A stretch of DNA of 36,241 bases from assembly GCA_025453445.1 (NCBI GenBank), contig JALOQJ010000010.1, positions 1 through 36,241 of the forward strand, given 5' to 3'. Below are positions 23,485-31,623 of the stretch, in pieces; position 1 is the first letter of the stretch, and every line of letters begins with the position of its first letter. Under the pieces are notes generated by a model. That model saw only the letters and a program-made list of their open reading frames with translations, had not been told where the DNA came from and ran no database searches. The DNA is from Candidatus Omnitrophota bacterium (GTDB taxonomy: Bacteria; Omnitrophota; Gorgyraeia; Gygaellales; Profunditerraquicolaceae). Both the position numbers and the translations under genes were made by a program.

Positions 23485-24320
23485 TGTTGTAATAAATATT
23501 TCTCCCAAGCCTCTCCTAATGACTGCGTATCTGCAAAAGGATAGGTTGTACTAAGCGCTTTCCGGAAATCTTTTAATTCCTTTAAGCGCTGGCAAAAAAT
23601 AAGAAAACTTTCCCTGCCGAATTCCTTGATTAGATAATCCACTAAACTTAATGATTCTAAATAAAACAGGCTCACCTCTGCATCATCTTTCATTAAGCTC
23701 GGGGCAGCCGTAGATAATGCTTTAAAACTTATGAATTTATTCTCACGCAATGCCTGCTTCAGCTGCCAGCCAGCCTGCCGGAGCGCTGAATTCTCCTGAT
23801 AAATAGCCACGCCTTCTTCCAGCCATAAAGGCACAGCAGGATTAGTTAACCCTACTGTTTCACGAAAAATAATATGCCCCATCTCATGCGGCAGCACTGT
23901 TTCAAAAAAACCCTTTGCATAGGGATAACTATAAATTGTTTTCTCTCCTACCTGCGCATACCCTGCTGACCATACAGGCTGATGCGTAGATTCGATATAA
24001 TCCTTGCTGTCATTATAAATGTAGATTTTAGCGCGGTTATCCCAAAGCCAGAAATCATAACGCCTTAACCCGAGATTTTCAGCAATTTTATCGTAATAAC
24101 TCTCGGCATAATTGAGCAGCTGACGGATAAAATCTTCTTTTGCTTCCTTGTAAAAAACAATAAAATGCGTGCTTTTTTCGGTATTCCATTTATCTGTAGC
24201 AGAGGCAGAACAAACTTGCCAACAGCTTAAAAGTACAAAAAATAGAGTGGCACTTTTCTTAAACACAAGCTGCCAGCCTTTCTGCTGCATCCGGTATAGA
24301 AAGGCCATAATAAGCCCCAC
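23481..24320 (-). CDS. Secreted or lipid-anchored MA-type zinc metallopeptidase
   Basis: The protein (279 residues from GTG at 24320; ATGs at 24308 and 24290 give shorter forms) carries LPHEMGHIIFRE, an HExxH zinc site, with downstream WLEEGVAIYQE supplying a likely third zinc ligand in the manner of gluzincins (peptidase MA-like). The N-terminus is a signal sequence with FFVLLSCWQVCSASA, which could be cut by signal peptidase I after ASA or act as a poor lipobox at LLSC. The upstream part (KSTHFIVFYKE, YDKIAENLG) is typical of MA-like peptidases that read as periplasmic. It overlaps murG and joins murC by ATGA, so it is a true member of the dcw operon. Its substrate is unknown. Confidence 0.85.
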   Translation of the reverse strand: MGLIMAFLYRMQQKGWQLVFKKSATLFFVLLSCWQVCSASATDKWNTEKSTHFIVFYKEAKEDFIRQLLNYAESYYDKIAENLGLRRYDFWLWDNRAKIYIYNDSKDYIESTHQPVWSAGYAQVGEKTIYSYPYAKGFFETVLPHEMGHIIFRETVGLTNPAVPLWLEEGVAIYQENSALRQAGWQLKQALRENKFISFKALSTAAPSLMKDDAEVSLFYLESLSLVDYLIKEFGRESFLIFCQRLKELKDFRKALSTTYPFADTQSLGEAWEKYLLQQ

Positions 24321-25332
24321 GCATCTTACTCAGGCTAACCTGATTGTCAATTAACGGAAGTACCATTCGCTTCAGCTGTCCCAAGCTTAATTCTTCATCT
24401 TTGATAATCAACGCAGCGCCTGCTCTTTCTAACACCAGGGCATTGTTCAATTGATGCTGGTAAGCATACGGATAGGGGATAATAACCGCGGGAAGTGCAA
24501 AAAACATGATCTCAGCAATTGTAGTTGCGCCTGCCCTTGAGATAATCAGATCCGCGGCGCTGTAAGCATATTCCATCGGTTGCAAAAAATCGAATAATTT
24601 ATATTCTATACCCAAACCTGCGTAACTTTCTTTAAGGCGGCTGTAATCTTTACTGCCGCAAAGATGAATCACCTGTAATTTATTTTTTTGCGGAATAAAC
24701 CCTATGAACTTCACAAACTCTTCATTAATCCGGCTGCAGCCTTGGCTGCCGCCAGCAACTAAAATTGTAAACTTATCCTCTTTTAGGGCAAGGTAAGCAC
24801 AAGCAATTTTTTTATCAATCCTAACCAATGACTTTCGGATGGGATCTCCGGTCAATACGATCTTTTTCTCCTTGCCTTTAAAATATCCGACTGTCTCTTT
24901 AAACGAAACGGCAATTTTATCGCTGAAATAGGCAAGAAATTTGTTAGCCTTGCCCGGTAAAACATTTTGTTCATGTATTACAGTCGTAGTGCGAAAAAAC
25001 CAGGCCAATAAAATAACCGGCAAAGAAGCCAGGCTGCCGAACCCTATTGCAACATCCGGACGGAAATTAATAAAAATAAGAATAACCTGAAAAAAAGACT
25101 TTATCATCTGCCAGATACTTTTTAAGCCGGCGAAACTAAAATTTAATTTTATCGGAGTAACCGTGATATATTTTACCGGACAAGGCAGAACACCCTCTGC
25201 TTTTAAAATATTTTTTTTCGGCAAAACTAAAAGTACCTGCGCATCATTATTGCCTGCTTTTAATGCCTCAATAAAACTGATTGCAGGGAATATATGCCCG
25301 CCGCTTGAACCGGATGCAACCAAAACTCTCAC
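24259..25332 (-). CDS. murG: Lipid II synthase MurG
   Basis: MurG transfers GlcNAc from UDP-GlcNAc to lipid I on the inner face of the membrane. The 357-residue GT-B enzyme starts VASGSSGGHIFPAISFIEAL, the glycine loop, with SS in place of the more common GT. It continues with GFGSLASLPVILLAW near 97, HEQNVLPGKANKFLA near 118, VAGGSQGCSRINE near 192 and DLIISRAGATTIAEIMFFALPAVIIPYP near 259, whose glutamate and arginine contact the sugar nucleotide. GTG start at 25332 forms GTGA with the ftsW stop, and GGAGA lies six bases before it. Confidence 0.96.
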   Translation of the reverse strand: MRVLVASGSSGGHIFPAISFIEALKAGNNDAQVLLVLPKKNILKAEGVLPCPVKYITVTPIKLNFSFAGLKSIWQMIKSFFQVILIFINFRPDVAIGFGSLASLPVILLAWFFRTTTVIHEQNVLPGKANKFLAYFSDKIAVSFKETVGYFKGKEKKIVLTGDPIRKSLVRIDKKIACAYLALKEDKFTILVAGGSQGCSRINEEFVKFIGFIPQKNKLQVIHLCGSKDYSRLKESYAGLGIEYKLFDFLQPMEYAYSAADLIISRAGATTIAEIMFFALPAVIIPYPYAYQHQLNNALVLERAGAALIIKDEELSLGQLKRMVLPLIDNQVSLSKMRGAYYGLSIPDAAERLAACV

Positions 25333-26423
25333 GGATATTCTCCTGTACGCGCAATATTTAAAAGTATGCCCACACTCACCATATCAAAAATAAAAGACGA
25401 ACCGCCATAACTGATAAAAGGTAATGGCAGGCCTTTTGTCGGCAGGAGACCGCAGGAAACTCCAATATTTACCATTGCCCTGAAACAAATCATTGTAATC
25501 AACCCCAAGCCAAGAAAATAGCCGAATTTATCCTGTGTATTTTTTATAATTTTAATTGCCTGCCGGATAAAAACAACAAATAAAATAATCACGCTAAGAG
25601 TACCAATCAGGCCAAGCTCTTCTCCGATAATTGAAAAAATAAAGTCCGTGTGCGCCGCCGGCAAATAAAATAATTTCTGCCGGGAATGCCCTAAGCCTAC
25701 GCCAAACCATCCGCCTGAACCCAAAGCAACCTGTGACTGGATAATCTGAAAACCGCTCCCCTTTGGATCAAGCCAAGGGTTTAAAAAAGCTAAAATACGC
25801 GCCCTGCGGTAGGGAACGCTGAAAATTAAAAGATACAAAAACGGCAGGCTGGATAAAAATACTCCCAATAAATAGGAACCACGCACCCCAGCAACAAAAA
25901 GCATGGTAAAAACTACTACGCCTAAAGATAAAGTCGTCCCCAAATCAGGCTGTAAGAGGACCAGCAGCGCTGTAGCGCCCAGGATACATAAAGGCGGAGC
26001 AAACCCTTTCCAAAAAGATTTAATTAGGCTACCTTTACGGCTGATAAAATCCGCAACATAAATGATTACTGCCAGGACCGCCAGTTCCGAAGGCTGAAAA
26101 CTCATGAATTTGAACCTAAACCATCTGCGCGCTCCGGAGACTTCCCTGCCGATACCGGGAATTAAAACTAAAACTAATAATAACAATGCAATAATCAACA
26201 GCGGCTTGGCGTAGGAGCTAAGTTTGCGGTAATCTATTACCATCATCAGGTAGGCACACAAAGCTCCGATAAGCAGGAAAGAAATATGGCGTTTTAAAAA
26301 AAATAAACTATCCTTATAGCGTTCCCAGGCGTAAATGCTGGAAGCGCTGTAAATCATCACTATGCCTATACAAATTAAAATAAAGGTAACGGCAAAAAGG
26401 TTAATACGGATATTCCTGAGCAT
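25329..26423 (-). CDS. ftsW: Septal lipid II polymerase FtsW (SEDS family)
   Basis: FtsW is the SEDS glycosyltransferase of the divisome and works with FtsI. The 364-residue protein has about ten membrane segments and SEDS motifs: FMSFQPSELAVLAVI near 108, LQPDLGTTLSLG near 160, LGHSRQKLFYLPAAHTDFIFSIIGEELG near 247 and LPLPFISYGGSSF near 335. It starts one base after murD and ends coupled to murG, the usual order. SRQKLFYLPAAHTDFIF and the dcw context separate it from RodA at 2883. Confidence 0.96.
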   Translation of the reverse strand: MLRNIRINLFAVTFILICIGIVMIYSASSIYAWERYKDSLFFLKRHISFLLIGALCAYLMMVIDYRKLSSYAKPLLIIALLLLVLVLIPGIGREVSGARRWFRFKFMSFQPSELAVLAVIIYVADFISRKGSLIKSFWKGFAPPLCILGATALLVLLQPDLGTTLSLGVVVFTMLFVAGVRGSYLLGVFLSSLPFLYLLIFSVPYRRARILAFLNPWLDPKGSGFQIIQSQVALGSGGWFGVGLGHSRQKLFYLPAAHTDFIFSIIGEELGLIGTLSVIILFVVFIRQAIKIIKNTQDKFGYFLGLGLITMICFRAMVNIGVSCGLLPTKGLPLPFISYGGSSFIFDMVSVGILLNIARTGEYP

Positions 26424-26424
26424 C

Positions 26425-27693
26425 TTAATTATTATTTTTAGCTAATAACAAAACAGCTTTTTTAAAAACTTTGCCTCTTTCTTCATAGCTGGAAAACATA
26501 TCAAAACTTGAGCACATCGGAGAAAGCAATACGCAGTCGCCCGGATTTGCCTTTTCATAAGCCTGATTCACTGCTTCCTCCAGCGATGTTGCCTCATTTA
26601 AAGGAAATTCTCCTTTTAGCGCTCCGCTGATATTTTCCTTAGCTTCGCCGATAAGAATTGCTTCTTTTATTTTGTTGCGCGCGCTGGGAAGCAAAGTCCT
26701 ATAATCAACTCCTTTATGCCTTCCTCCGGCAATCAGGATTACCGGGCCTGCCAGATTATCCAACGCCATCCTGCAGGATTCAACCGTAGTCGCTTTTGAA
26801 TCATTGATAAATTTAACCCCTTTAACTTCTGCCACAAACTCAAAGCGGTGCTCAATCCCCTTAAACTCCCTGAATACCTTGTAAGAAATTTCTTTATCTA
26901 TCCCGAATATACCGGCGACAACAGCTGCTGCCGCCTGATTCGGAGAAAGCCTTGCGCTGCGCGAAAAAAACAAAACCCCTGCTTTCACCTCATGCTCCAG
27001 CCCTTGAGAAATGGCATCTTCGGCATTAAGTACAAAAAAATCATCTTTATTTTGATTCATAAAAATCCGTTTCTTAGCGCTAATATACTCCTGCATATCC
27101 TTATACCTGTCCAAATGATTACGGCTGAAATTTAAAATCAGCGCAACTTTGGGATGAAAAGTTTTAATATGTTCAAGCTGAAAAGAACTTATTTCCAAAA
27201 CAACAAAATCTTCCTCTTGCATCTTAGTAATCTCTCCGCAAAAGGCGTTCCCGATATTACCACAGGTAAAAACCTTTTTACCGGCTGCTTCCAGAATTTT
27301 ACCGATCAGGGTTGTCACAGTAGTCTTGCCGTTTGATCCGGTCACAGCAATAATTGTGGCTGGACACAGAATTCCGCCGATTTCGATTTCGCTTACAAGC
27401 GGGATATTTAATTCTTTTGCCCAGATAACCGGCTGCGCGCTATCCTCTACCCCGGGAGAAATAACCACCATGTCCCTGCCAATAATAAATTCACGGGTAT
27501 GCCTGCCTAATTCTAATTGAATATCCTGTGAATTAAGCTTTGAAGCATTCAGGCGGATATTGCTATTATCCTGGATATCGGTGATACTGACATCCGCGCC
27601 AATGCTTTGCAATAAATTCGCACAGGCAAGCCCGCTTCTGGCAAAACCAACAATGGTAATTTTTTTGCCTTTAAAATAATCTGTATTCTTCAT
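26425..27693 (-). CDS. murD: UDP-N-acetylmuramoylalanine--D-glutamate ligase
   Basis: MurD adds D-Glu to UDP-MurNAc-L-Ala. With the start chosen here the protein is about 422 residues, with an N-terminal sugar-nucleotide fold (KKITIVGFARSGLACANLL), the ATP loop VTGSNGKTTVTTL near 118-130, NFSRNHLDRYKDMQEY near 208 and FINDSKATTVESC near 294. I prefer the ATG at 27693, five bases after the mraY stop and right before MKNTDYFKGKK. The frame is open to 27756, but that would overlap mraY by 58 bases with a poor N-terminus. Confidence 0.94.
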   Translation of the reverse strand: MKNTDYFKGKKITIVGFARSGLACANLLQSIGADVSITDIQDNSNIRLNASKLNSQDIQLELGRHTREFIIGRDMVVISPGVEDSAQPVIWAKELNIPLVSEIEIGGILCPATIIAVTGSNGKTTVTTLIGKILEAAGKKVFTCGNIGNAFCGEITKMQEEDFVVLEISSFQLEHIKTFHPKVALILNFSRNHLDRYKDMQEYISAKKRIFMNQNKDDFFVLNAEDAISQGLEHEVKAGVLFFSRSARLSPNQAAAAVVAGIFGIDKEISYKVFREFKGIEHRFEFVAEVKGVKFINDSKATTVESCRMALDNLAGPVILIAGGRHKGVDYRTLLPSARNKIKEAILIGEAKENISGALKGEFPLNEATSLEEAVNQAYEKANPGDCVLLSPMCSSFDMFSSYEERGKVFKKAVLLLAKNNN

Positions 27694-27698
27694 AAAAT

Positions 27699-28787
27699 TT
27701 ATCTTACTTTCAGAGTTACCAGCGTAAATAACGCCAAAAGGCCGGCAATAATCCAAAAACGCACGATTACTTTGCTTTCCGGCCAGCCTGAAAACTGAAA
27801 ATGATGATGGATTGGCGCAATTTTAAAAATACGGCGCTTAAATATCCGGAAGGAAAATACCTGCAGAATTACGGATAGCGCTTCTACTACAAAGATGCCT
27901 CCGACGATTATCAAGAGTAATTCTTTTTTAATCAATAAAGCAACAGTACCGAGAGCGCCGCCCAAAGCCAAAGACCCTACATCGCCCATAAAGACAGAAG
28001 CAGGATAACAATTAAACCAGAGAAATCCCAACCCTGCTCCGAATATAGCAGAACAAAATACAGTCAGTTCGCCGCTTCCCTTAATATACGGTACTAATAA
28101 GTAATCGCTAAACCTCATATTACCGCTGACATAACATAATAAACTAAATGCCAAAGCCGCCATAATCACACAACCGATTGCCAGCCCGTCAAGACCGTCA
28201 GTAAGATTAACTGCATTAGAGGAACCAGTGATTACTACAATTACAAAAAGTATATACAGTACTCCCATTTCTAAAGAAATATTTTTTAAAAAAGGAATAT
28301 CCAGTTTTGTATTAATCTGCGGATCCATAAGAAGAATCAAACCTACTATCAGCCCTAAGACAATTTGGCTGGTAAATTTCGCTGTTACGGTCAAGCCTTT
28401 GGATTTTTTCTTCACCTGCTTTAAGTAATCATCATAGAAACCGGTTATCCCCAGCCATATGGTTACCCCCAAGGATAAAATAATGTATTTATTAAAAATA
28501 TCTGCCCACAATAAAGTTGAAACAATAATCGCTGCCAAAATCAGAATTCCGCCCATTGTCGGTGTATCCTGTTTTGTTTTATGCAATTCATCAAGACGGA
28601 CGCTATCCCCCTTATTAATATTCTCTCCGATTTTTAACTTGGCCAGCATTCTGATAAGCGAAGGCCCAAGAATTAAACTAACGAGAAAAGCGGTTATCGC
28701 AGCCATAGCAGCGCGGAAAGTAATATAATGAAAAATATTTAAAGCGGAAAACTTATCATGCAAAGGATATAAAAGATAGTCCAACAT
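27699..28787 (-). CDS. mraY: Phospho-N-acetylmuramoyl-pentapeptide transferase
   Basis: MraY joins UDP-MurNAc-pentapeptide to undecaprenyl phosphate, giving lipid I, the first membrane step. The 362-residue protein has about ten membrane helices. Motifs include DTPTMGGILIL near 73-83, GFYDDYLK near 116-123 (the Asp pair), NLTDGLDGLAIG near 195, VFMGDVGSLALGG near 263 and IAPIHHHFQFSGWPE near 324, the His-rich loop in the active site. The ATG at 28787 follows the murF stop by three bases. MurF-MraY-MurD is the canonical dcw order. Confidence 0.97.
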   Translation of the reverse strand: MLDYLLYPLHDKFSALNIFHYITFRAAMAAITAFLVSLILGPSLIRMLAKLKIGENINKGDSVRLDELHKTKQDTPTMGGILILAAIIVSTLLWADIFNKYIILSLGVTIWLGITGFYDDYLKQVKKKSKGLTVTAKFTSQIVLGLIVGLILLMDPQINTKLDIPFLKNISLEMGVLYILFVIVVITGSSNAVNLTDGLDGLAIGCVIMAALAFSLLCYVSGNMRFSDYLLVPYIKGSGELTVFCSAIFGAGLGFLWFNCYPASVFMGDVGSLALGGALGTVALLIKKELLLIIVGGIFVVEALSVILQVFSFRIFKRRIFKIAPIHHHFQFSGWPESKVIVRFWIIAGLLALFTLVTLKVR

Positions 28788-28790
28788 CGC

Positions 28791-29987
28791 TTACCTGAAT
28801 ACTCCTTCCATTTTCATTGCCCGCGAACCCTTTACCAGGATTACATCATCTTTAACCGGGCATATTTTATTAAAAAGCACTTTACCTGCCTCGCATGAGT
28901 TTCTGCAGCTAAAAATATTTTCTAAACCAAATTTAGCTGCGGAGGCGGCGGCAAATTTAGAAAGTTTGCCAACCGTAATAAAAATATCGCATACCTCTGC
29001 CGCTTCTCTGCCTGCCTGCGCGTGCAATAATTCTTTACCGGCGCCTAATTCCAGCATATCGCCCATAACGAGTATTTTTCTCCCTCGGGTTTCAATTTTT
29101 TTAAAAGCATTTAAAGCGGCGGAAAGGGAAAACGGATTAGCATTATAAGTATCATCAATCAAAGTTGCCTGTCTCATAATGATTGCCTTCAGCCTTCCTT
29201 GCGGAAATTCAAAACAGGCAAGCCTTTCAGCAATCTCAAGGTAAGTTAAACCGAATATTCTCCCCAGAGAAATAGCTGCCAAAGCATTATAAATATTATA
29301 CTCTCCCCAGGTATTTATTACAAACTTTTGTTCTGCCACGCTAAACTCCGTCCTGCCGCAGCAGGAATGGATATTACGAGCAGTAAAGTCGCTCCTATTT
29401 TGTATAGCAAAACTAAAAATCAGATGCCTACCGGTATTGCCGGAAATTTTCTTTTCCAGCCTCTGGTCATCACGATTCAGAATCCCGATACGCGGATTCT
29501 GTAAATTTTTGATTAAAGAATATTTTTCACGCATTACCCCGGATAAATTTCCAAAATGCTCAAGGTGCGCTGAAGCAACATTGGTAATGATACCGATATT
29601 AGGAAGGCAAATTTTTGCCAGATTCTCTATTTCATGGAAATGATTTGTCCCCAGTTCCAACACAACTACATCAAACGAAAAATCCAGCTTCAATAACGTA
29701 AGCGGCAGGCCAATATGATTATTTTTAGTGCCTTCATTTTTCAATACCCTGAATTTTTTTGACAGAACCCAGGATACCATTTCTTTGGTGGTAGTTTTGC
29801 CGTTTGAGCCTGAAACAGCAATAACCGGAATATTAAACTTCTGCCTGTTGAAACGCGCAATATCTGCCAGCGCCTTTGTTGTATCTTTAACAATAATAAA
29901 TGGGATTTTAGCTGAAGGCTGAAGGCTGAAGGCTGAAGGCTGAACAATAGCTGAAGGCTGAAGGCTGAAGGCTGAACAATAATACAA
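28791..29987 (-). CDS. murF: MurF, central and C-terminal domains (second part of a frame-broken gene)
   Basis: MurF adds D-Ala-D-Ala to UDP-MurNAc-tripeptide. This 398-residue open frame carries the ATP loop VSGSNGKTTTKEM (about 58-70), NEGTKNNHIGLPLTLL, TNVASAHLEHFGN and IDDTYNANPFSLSAAL, all normal. Its first 26 residues (MYYCSAFSLQPSAIVQPSAFSLQPSA, TTG start) are repeat-encoded. KDTTKALADIARFNRQ right after them is the usual linker that follows the MurF N-terminal domain. That domain is encoded by 29977-30175 in another frame. No independent ribosome site is visible, so I treat this as the second part of one gene whose frame is broken by the array. Confidence 0.9.
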   Translation of the reverse strand: MYYCSAFSLQPSAIVQPSAFSLQPSAKIPFIIVKDTTKALADIARFNRQKFNIPVIAVSGSNGKTTTKEMVSWVLSKKFRVLKNEGTKNNHIGLPLTLLKLDFSFDVVVLELGTNHFHEIENLAKICLPNIGIITNVASAHLEHFGNLSGVMREKYSLIKNLQNPRIGILNRDDQRLEKKISGNTGRHLIFSFAIQNRSDFTARNIHSCCGRTEFSVAEQKFVINTWGEYNIYNALAAISLGRIFGLTYLEIAERLACFEFPQGRLKAIIMRQATLIDDTYNANPFSLSAALNAFKKIETRGRKILVMGDMLELGAGKELLHAQAGREAAEVCDIFITVGKLSKFAAASAAKFGLENIFSCRNSCEAGKVLFNKICPVKDDVILVKGSRAMKMEGVFR

Positions 29988-30175
29988 CTCGCCCCCTTTT
30001 TAATTGCCGCATCGATAAAAGAATGCCCGTCGAAATTATTTCCTTTTATGGCGATAAATGCTTCGCCTCTCTTGATTGTACGGGAATCTATCGAGAAAGC
30101 CTTAATTCCGGCCTCTTTATCTCCACAGATGAATTTACCTGCACAAACCTGTAATATTTCGCTTACTTTAAGCAT
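29741..30175 (-). CDS. murF: MurF, N-terminal domain (first part of a frame-broken gene)
   Basis: The first 66 residues (MLKVSEILQVCAGKF...FSIDSRTIKRGEAFIAIKGNNFDGHSFIDAAIKKGASCIIV) are a good MurF UDP-sugar-binding domain. The frame then enters two heptamer arrays (QPSAFSLQ...) and reads out of frame through the linker and ATP-loop region to a stop at 29741; residues after about 66 are not MurF-like. The ATG at 30175 overlaps the murE end by 13 bases, normal coupling. Between GTT (Val66) and the codons for KIPFIIVKDTT there are 65 bases. An insert of 72 (one more heptamer) or 51 (two fewer) would keep the frame open. Confidence 0.85.
   Translation of the reverse strand: MLKVSEILQVCAGKFICGDKEAGIKAFSIDSRTIKRGEAFIAIKGNNFDGHSFIDAAIKKGASCIIVQPSAFSLQLLFSLQPSAFSLQLKSHLLLLKIQQRRWQILRVSTGRSLIFRLLLFQAQTAKLPPKKWYPGFCQKNSGY
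29910..29976 (-). repeat. Double heptamer array that breaks murF
   Basis: On the plus strand 29910-29944 is AGCTGAA plus four GGCTGAA (five units, 35 bp), then CAAT, then 29949-29976 is AGCTGAA plus three GGCTGAA (four units, 28 bp), again followed by CAAT. It is a tandem duplication of array plus CAAT in which one copy is a unit short. All units are in the stop-free orientation for murF. Confidence 0.95.
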
Positions 30176-31617
30176 TCAAAAGCAACCTTCCGGTCGTTAA
30201 ATGGTATTCGATTATTCTTTAATATCTGATAATCTTCATGGCCCTTACCGGCAATTAAAACTATATCCTGGGACTTAGCTAGCGCCAATGCCTTCTTAAT
30301 TGCTTCTCTACGGTCAGGAATAACGCAATAATTATTTTTTTTGATCCCTGATTTAATATCACTGATAATCTGCTGGGGATCTTCTGAACGCGGATTATCA
30401 TTAGTAATCAAAGCATAATCTGCTAATTCCGTAACCGCCTCCCCCATCTTCGGCCGCTTGGCTTTATCGCGTTCTCCGCCGCAGCCAAAAACTACAATTA
30501 TTTTATTCCTTGATACTTCCCTTAAAGTACTGATTACGTTACGCAAGGCATCTTCAGTATGGGCATAATCGATTAAAACAGAAATATTTTTTTTATTTTC
30601 CACTTTTTCCAGCCTGCCGGGGACAAAAGTAAATTTTTCCAGCGCGGATTTTATCGTCGTAAAATCTATCCCTTCATGAATGGCAAAAGCAATCGCAGCC
30701 AGGATATTATAAACATTGTGCCTGCCGATAAGATGCACGCTAAAACCCAGCTCCTTTAAACCTGCCTCCAGAATAAATTCAGTATGCATCGCATCGAAGG
30801 TTATACCTTTTGCCAGGACATCCACATTATATTTAATACCATAAGTTACTACCTTAGCCTGAGTCAAATTTATTAATTTTTTCGCATACCCATCATCGTT
30901 ATTAATTATTGCCAAAGACCCGGGTTTCAAACTAATAAAAAGCCGTGCCTTCGCCTGAAAATAATTATCGAGATTGTGATGGTAATCAAGATGATCCTGC
31001 GTCAGATTAGTGAATATCCCTGCATAAAAATTTACGCCTGCTACCCGCTCCTGATCCAAGGCATGAGAAGAAACTTCCATAATTACGTGGCTGGCGCCAT
31101 TATCCAGCATTCCTTTAAGCATGGCCTGCAAATCCCCGGCACCAGGCGTAGTATTTTTTGCCGGAATTAATTTATCTTGAAAACGGTAATTGATCGTGCC
31201 GATAACTGCCGGCTTTAAGCCAGCTTCTTTCAGGATAGCCTCAATCAAATACGTAATGGTAGTTTTTCCGTTGGTGCCGGTAATACCGATAACTTTTATT
31301 TTTTCGGAAGGGCAGCCGAAAAATTTGGCTGCTAATTTTGCCAATGCCTCATGCGTATCATCCACGCTGATATAGCATGCCTTCTCGTGACTCGGAACTT
31401 TGAGTTCTGAGCCCTGAACTATTACCGCTTTTGCCCCTCCTCTGATTGCATCATCAATATATTTATGCCCGTCGCAGGATGTGCCTTTTATTGCCACAAA
31501 AATATACCCTTCAGCAACATTCTGAGAATTACAGGTAATACCTTTTACTTCAAAATCAGCTAAATCCGAAAGAAGCTGATAACTACCCAGGCTCTGCAAT
31601 AACTCAACTAATTTCAT
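30163..31617 (-). CDS. murE: UDP-MurNAc-L-Ala-D-Glu--2,6-diaminopimelate ligase
   Basis: MurE adds the third amino acid of the stem peptide. The 484-residue protein shows the N-terminal fold GYIFVAIKGTSCDGHKYIDDAI, the ATP loop GITGTNGKTT at 111-120, TTPGAGDLQAML near 155 and LTQDHLDYHHNLDNY near 210. DNPR at 407-410 (TNDNPRSEDP) is the signature for meso-diaminopimelate, so this cell wall is most likely DAP-type. Residues 68-79 (QGSELKVPSHEK) are an insertion encoded by a 35-bp heptamer module. The ATG at 31617 lies six bases after the ftsI stop with little ribosome site. Confidence 0.96.
   Translation of the reverse strand: MKLVELLQSLGSYQLLSDLADFEVKGITCNSQNVAEGYIFVAIKGTSCDGHKYIDDAIRGGAKAVIVQGSELKVPSHEKACYISVDDTHEALAKLAAKFFGCPSEKIKVIGITGTNGKTTITYLIEAILKEAGLKPAVIGTINYRFQDKLIPAKNTTPGAGDLQAMLKGMLDNGASHVIMEVSSHALDQERVAGVNFYAGIFTNLTQDHLDYHHNLDNYFQAKARLFISLKPGSLAIINNDDGYAKKLINLTQAKVVTYGIKYNVDVLAKGITFDAMHTEFILEAGLKELGFSVHLIGRHNVYNILAAIAFAIHEGIDFTTIKSALEKFTFVPGRLEKVENKKNISVLIDYAHTEDALRNVISTLREVSRNKIIVVFGCGGERDKAKRPKMGEAVTELADYALITNDNPRSEDPQQIISDIKSGIKKNNYCVIPDRREAIKKALALAKSQDIVLIAGKGHEDYQILKNNRIPFNDRKVAFECLK
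31385..31419 (-). repeat. Five-unit heptamer module inside murE (second family)
   Basis: Plus-strand units TCGTGAC, TCGGAAC, TTTGAGT, TCTGAGC, CCTGAAC. They encode most of the hydrophilic loop VQGSELKVPSHE at residues 67-78. Divergence between units is high, but the 7-bp phase is kept, and the module resembles 9098-9132 in aroA. Confidence 0.65.
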
Positions 31618-31623
31618 TTTATA

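Noticed and set aside
29910-29976. CRISPR array in murF
   Set aside because: Units are 7 bp, contiguous and without spacers; there are no cas genes.
29910-29976. Programmed -1 ribosomal frameshift joining the two murF parts
   Set aside because: The needed shift is -1, but no X XXY YYZ slippery site or downstream pseudoknot is apparent. Repeat unit number explains the frame difference more simply.
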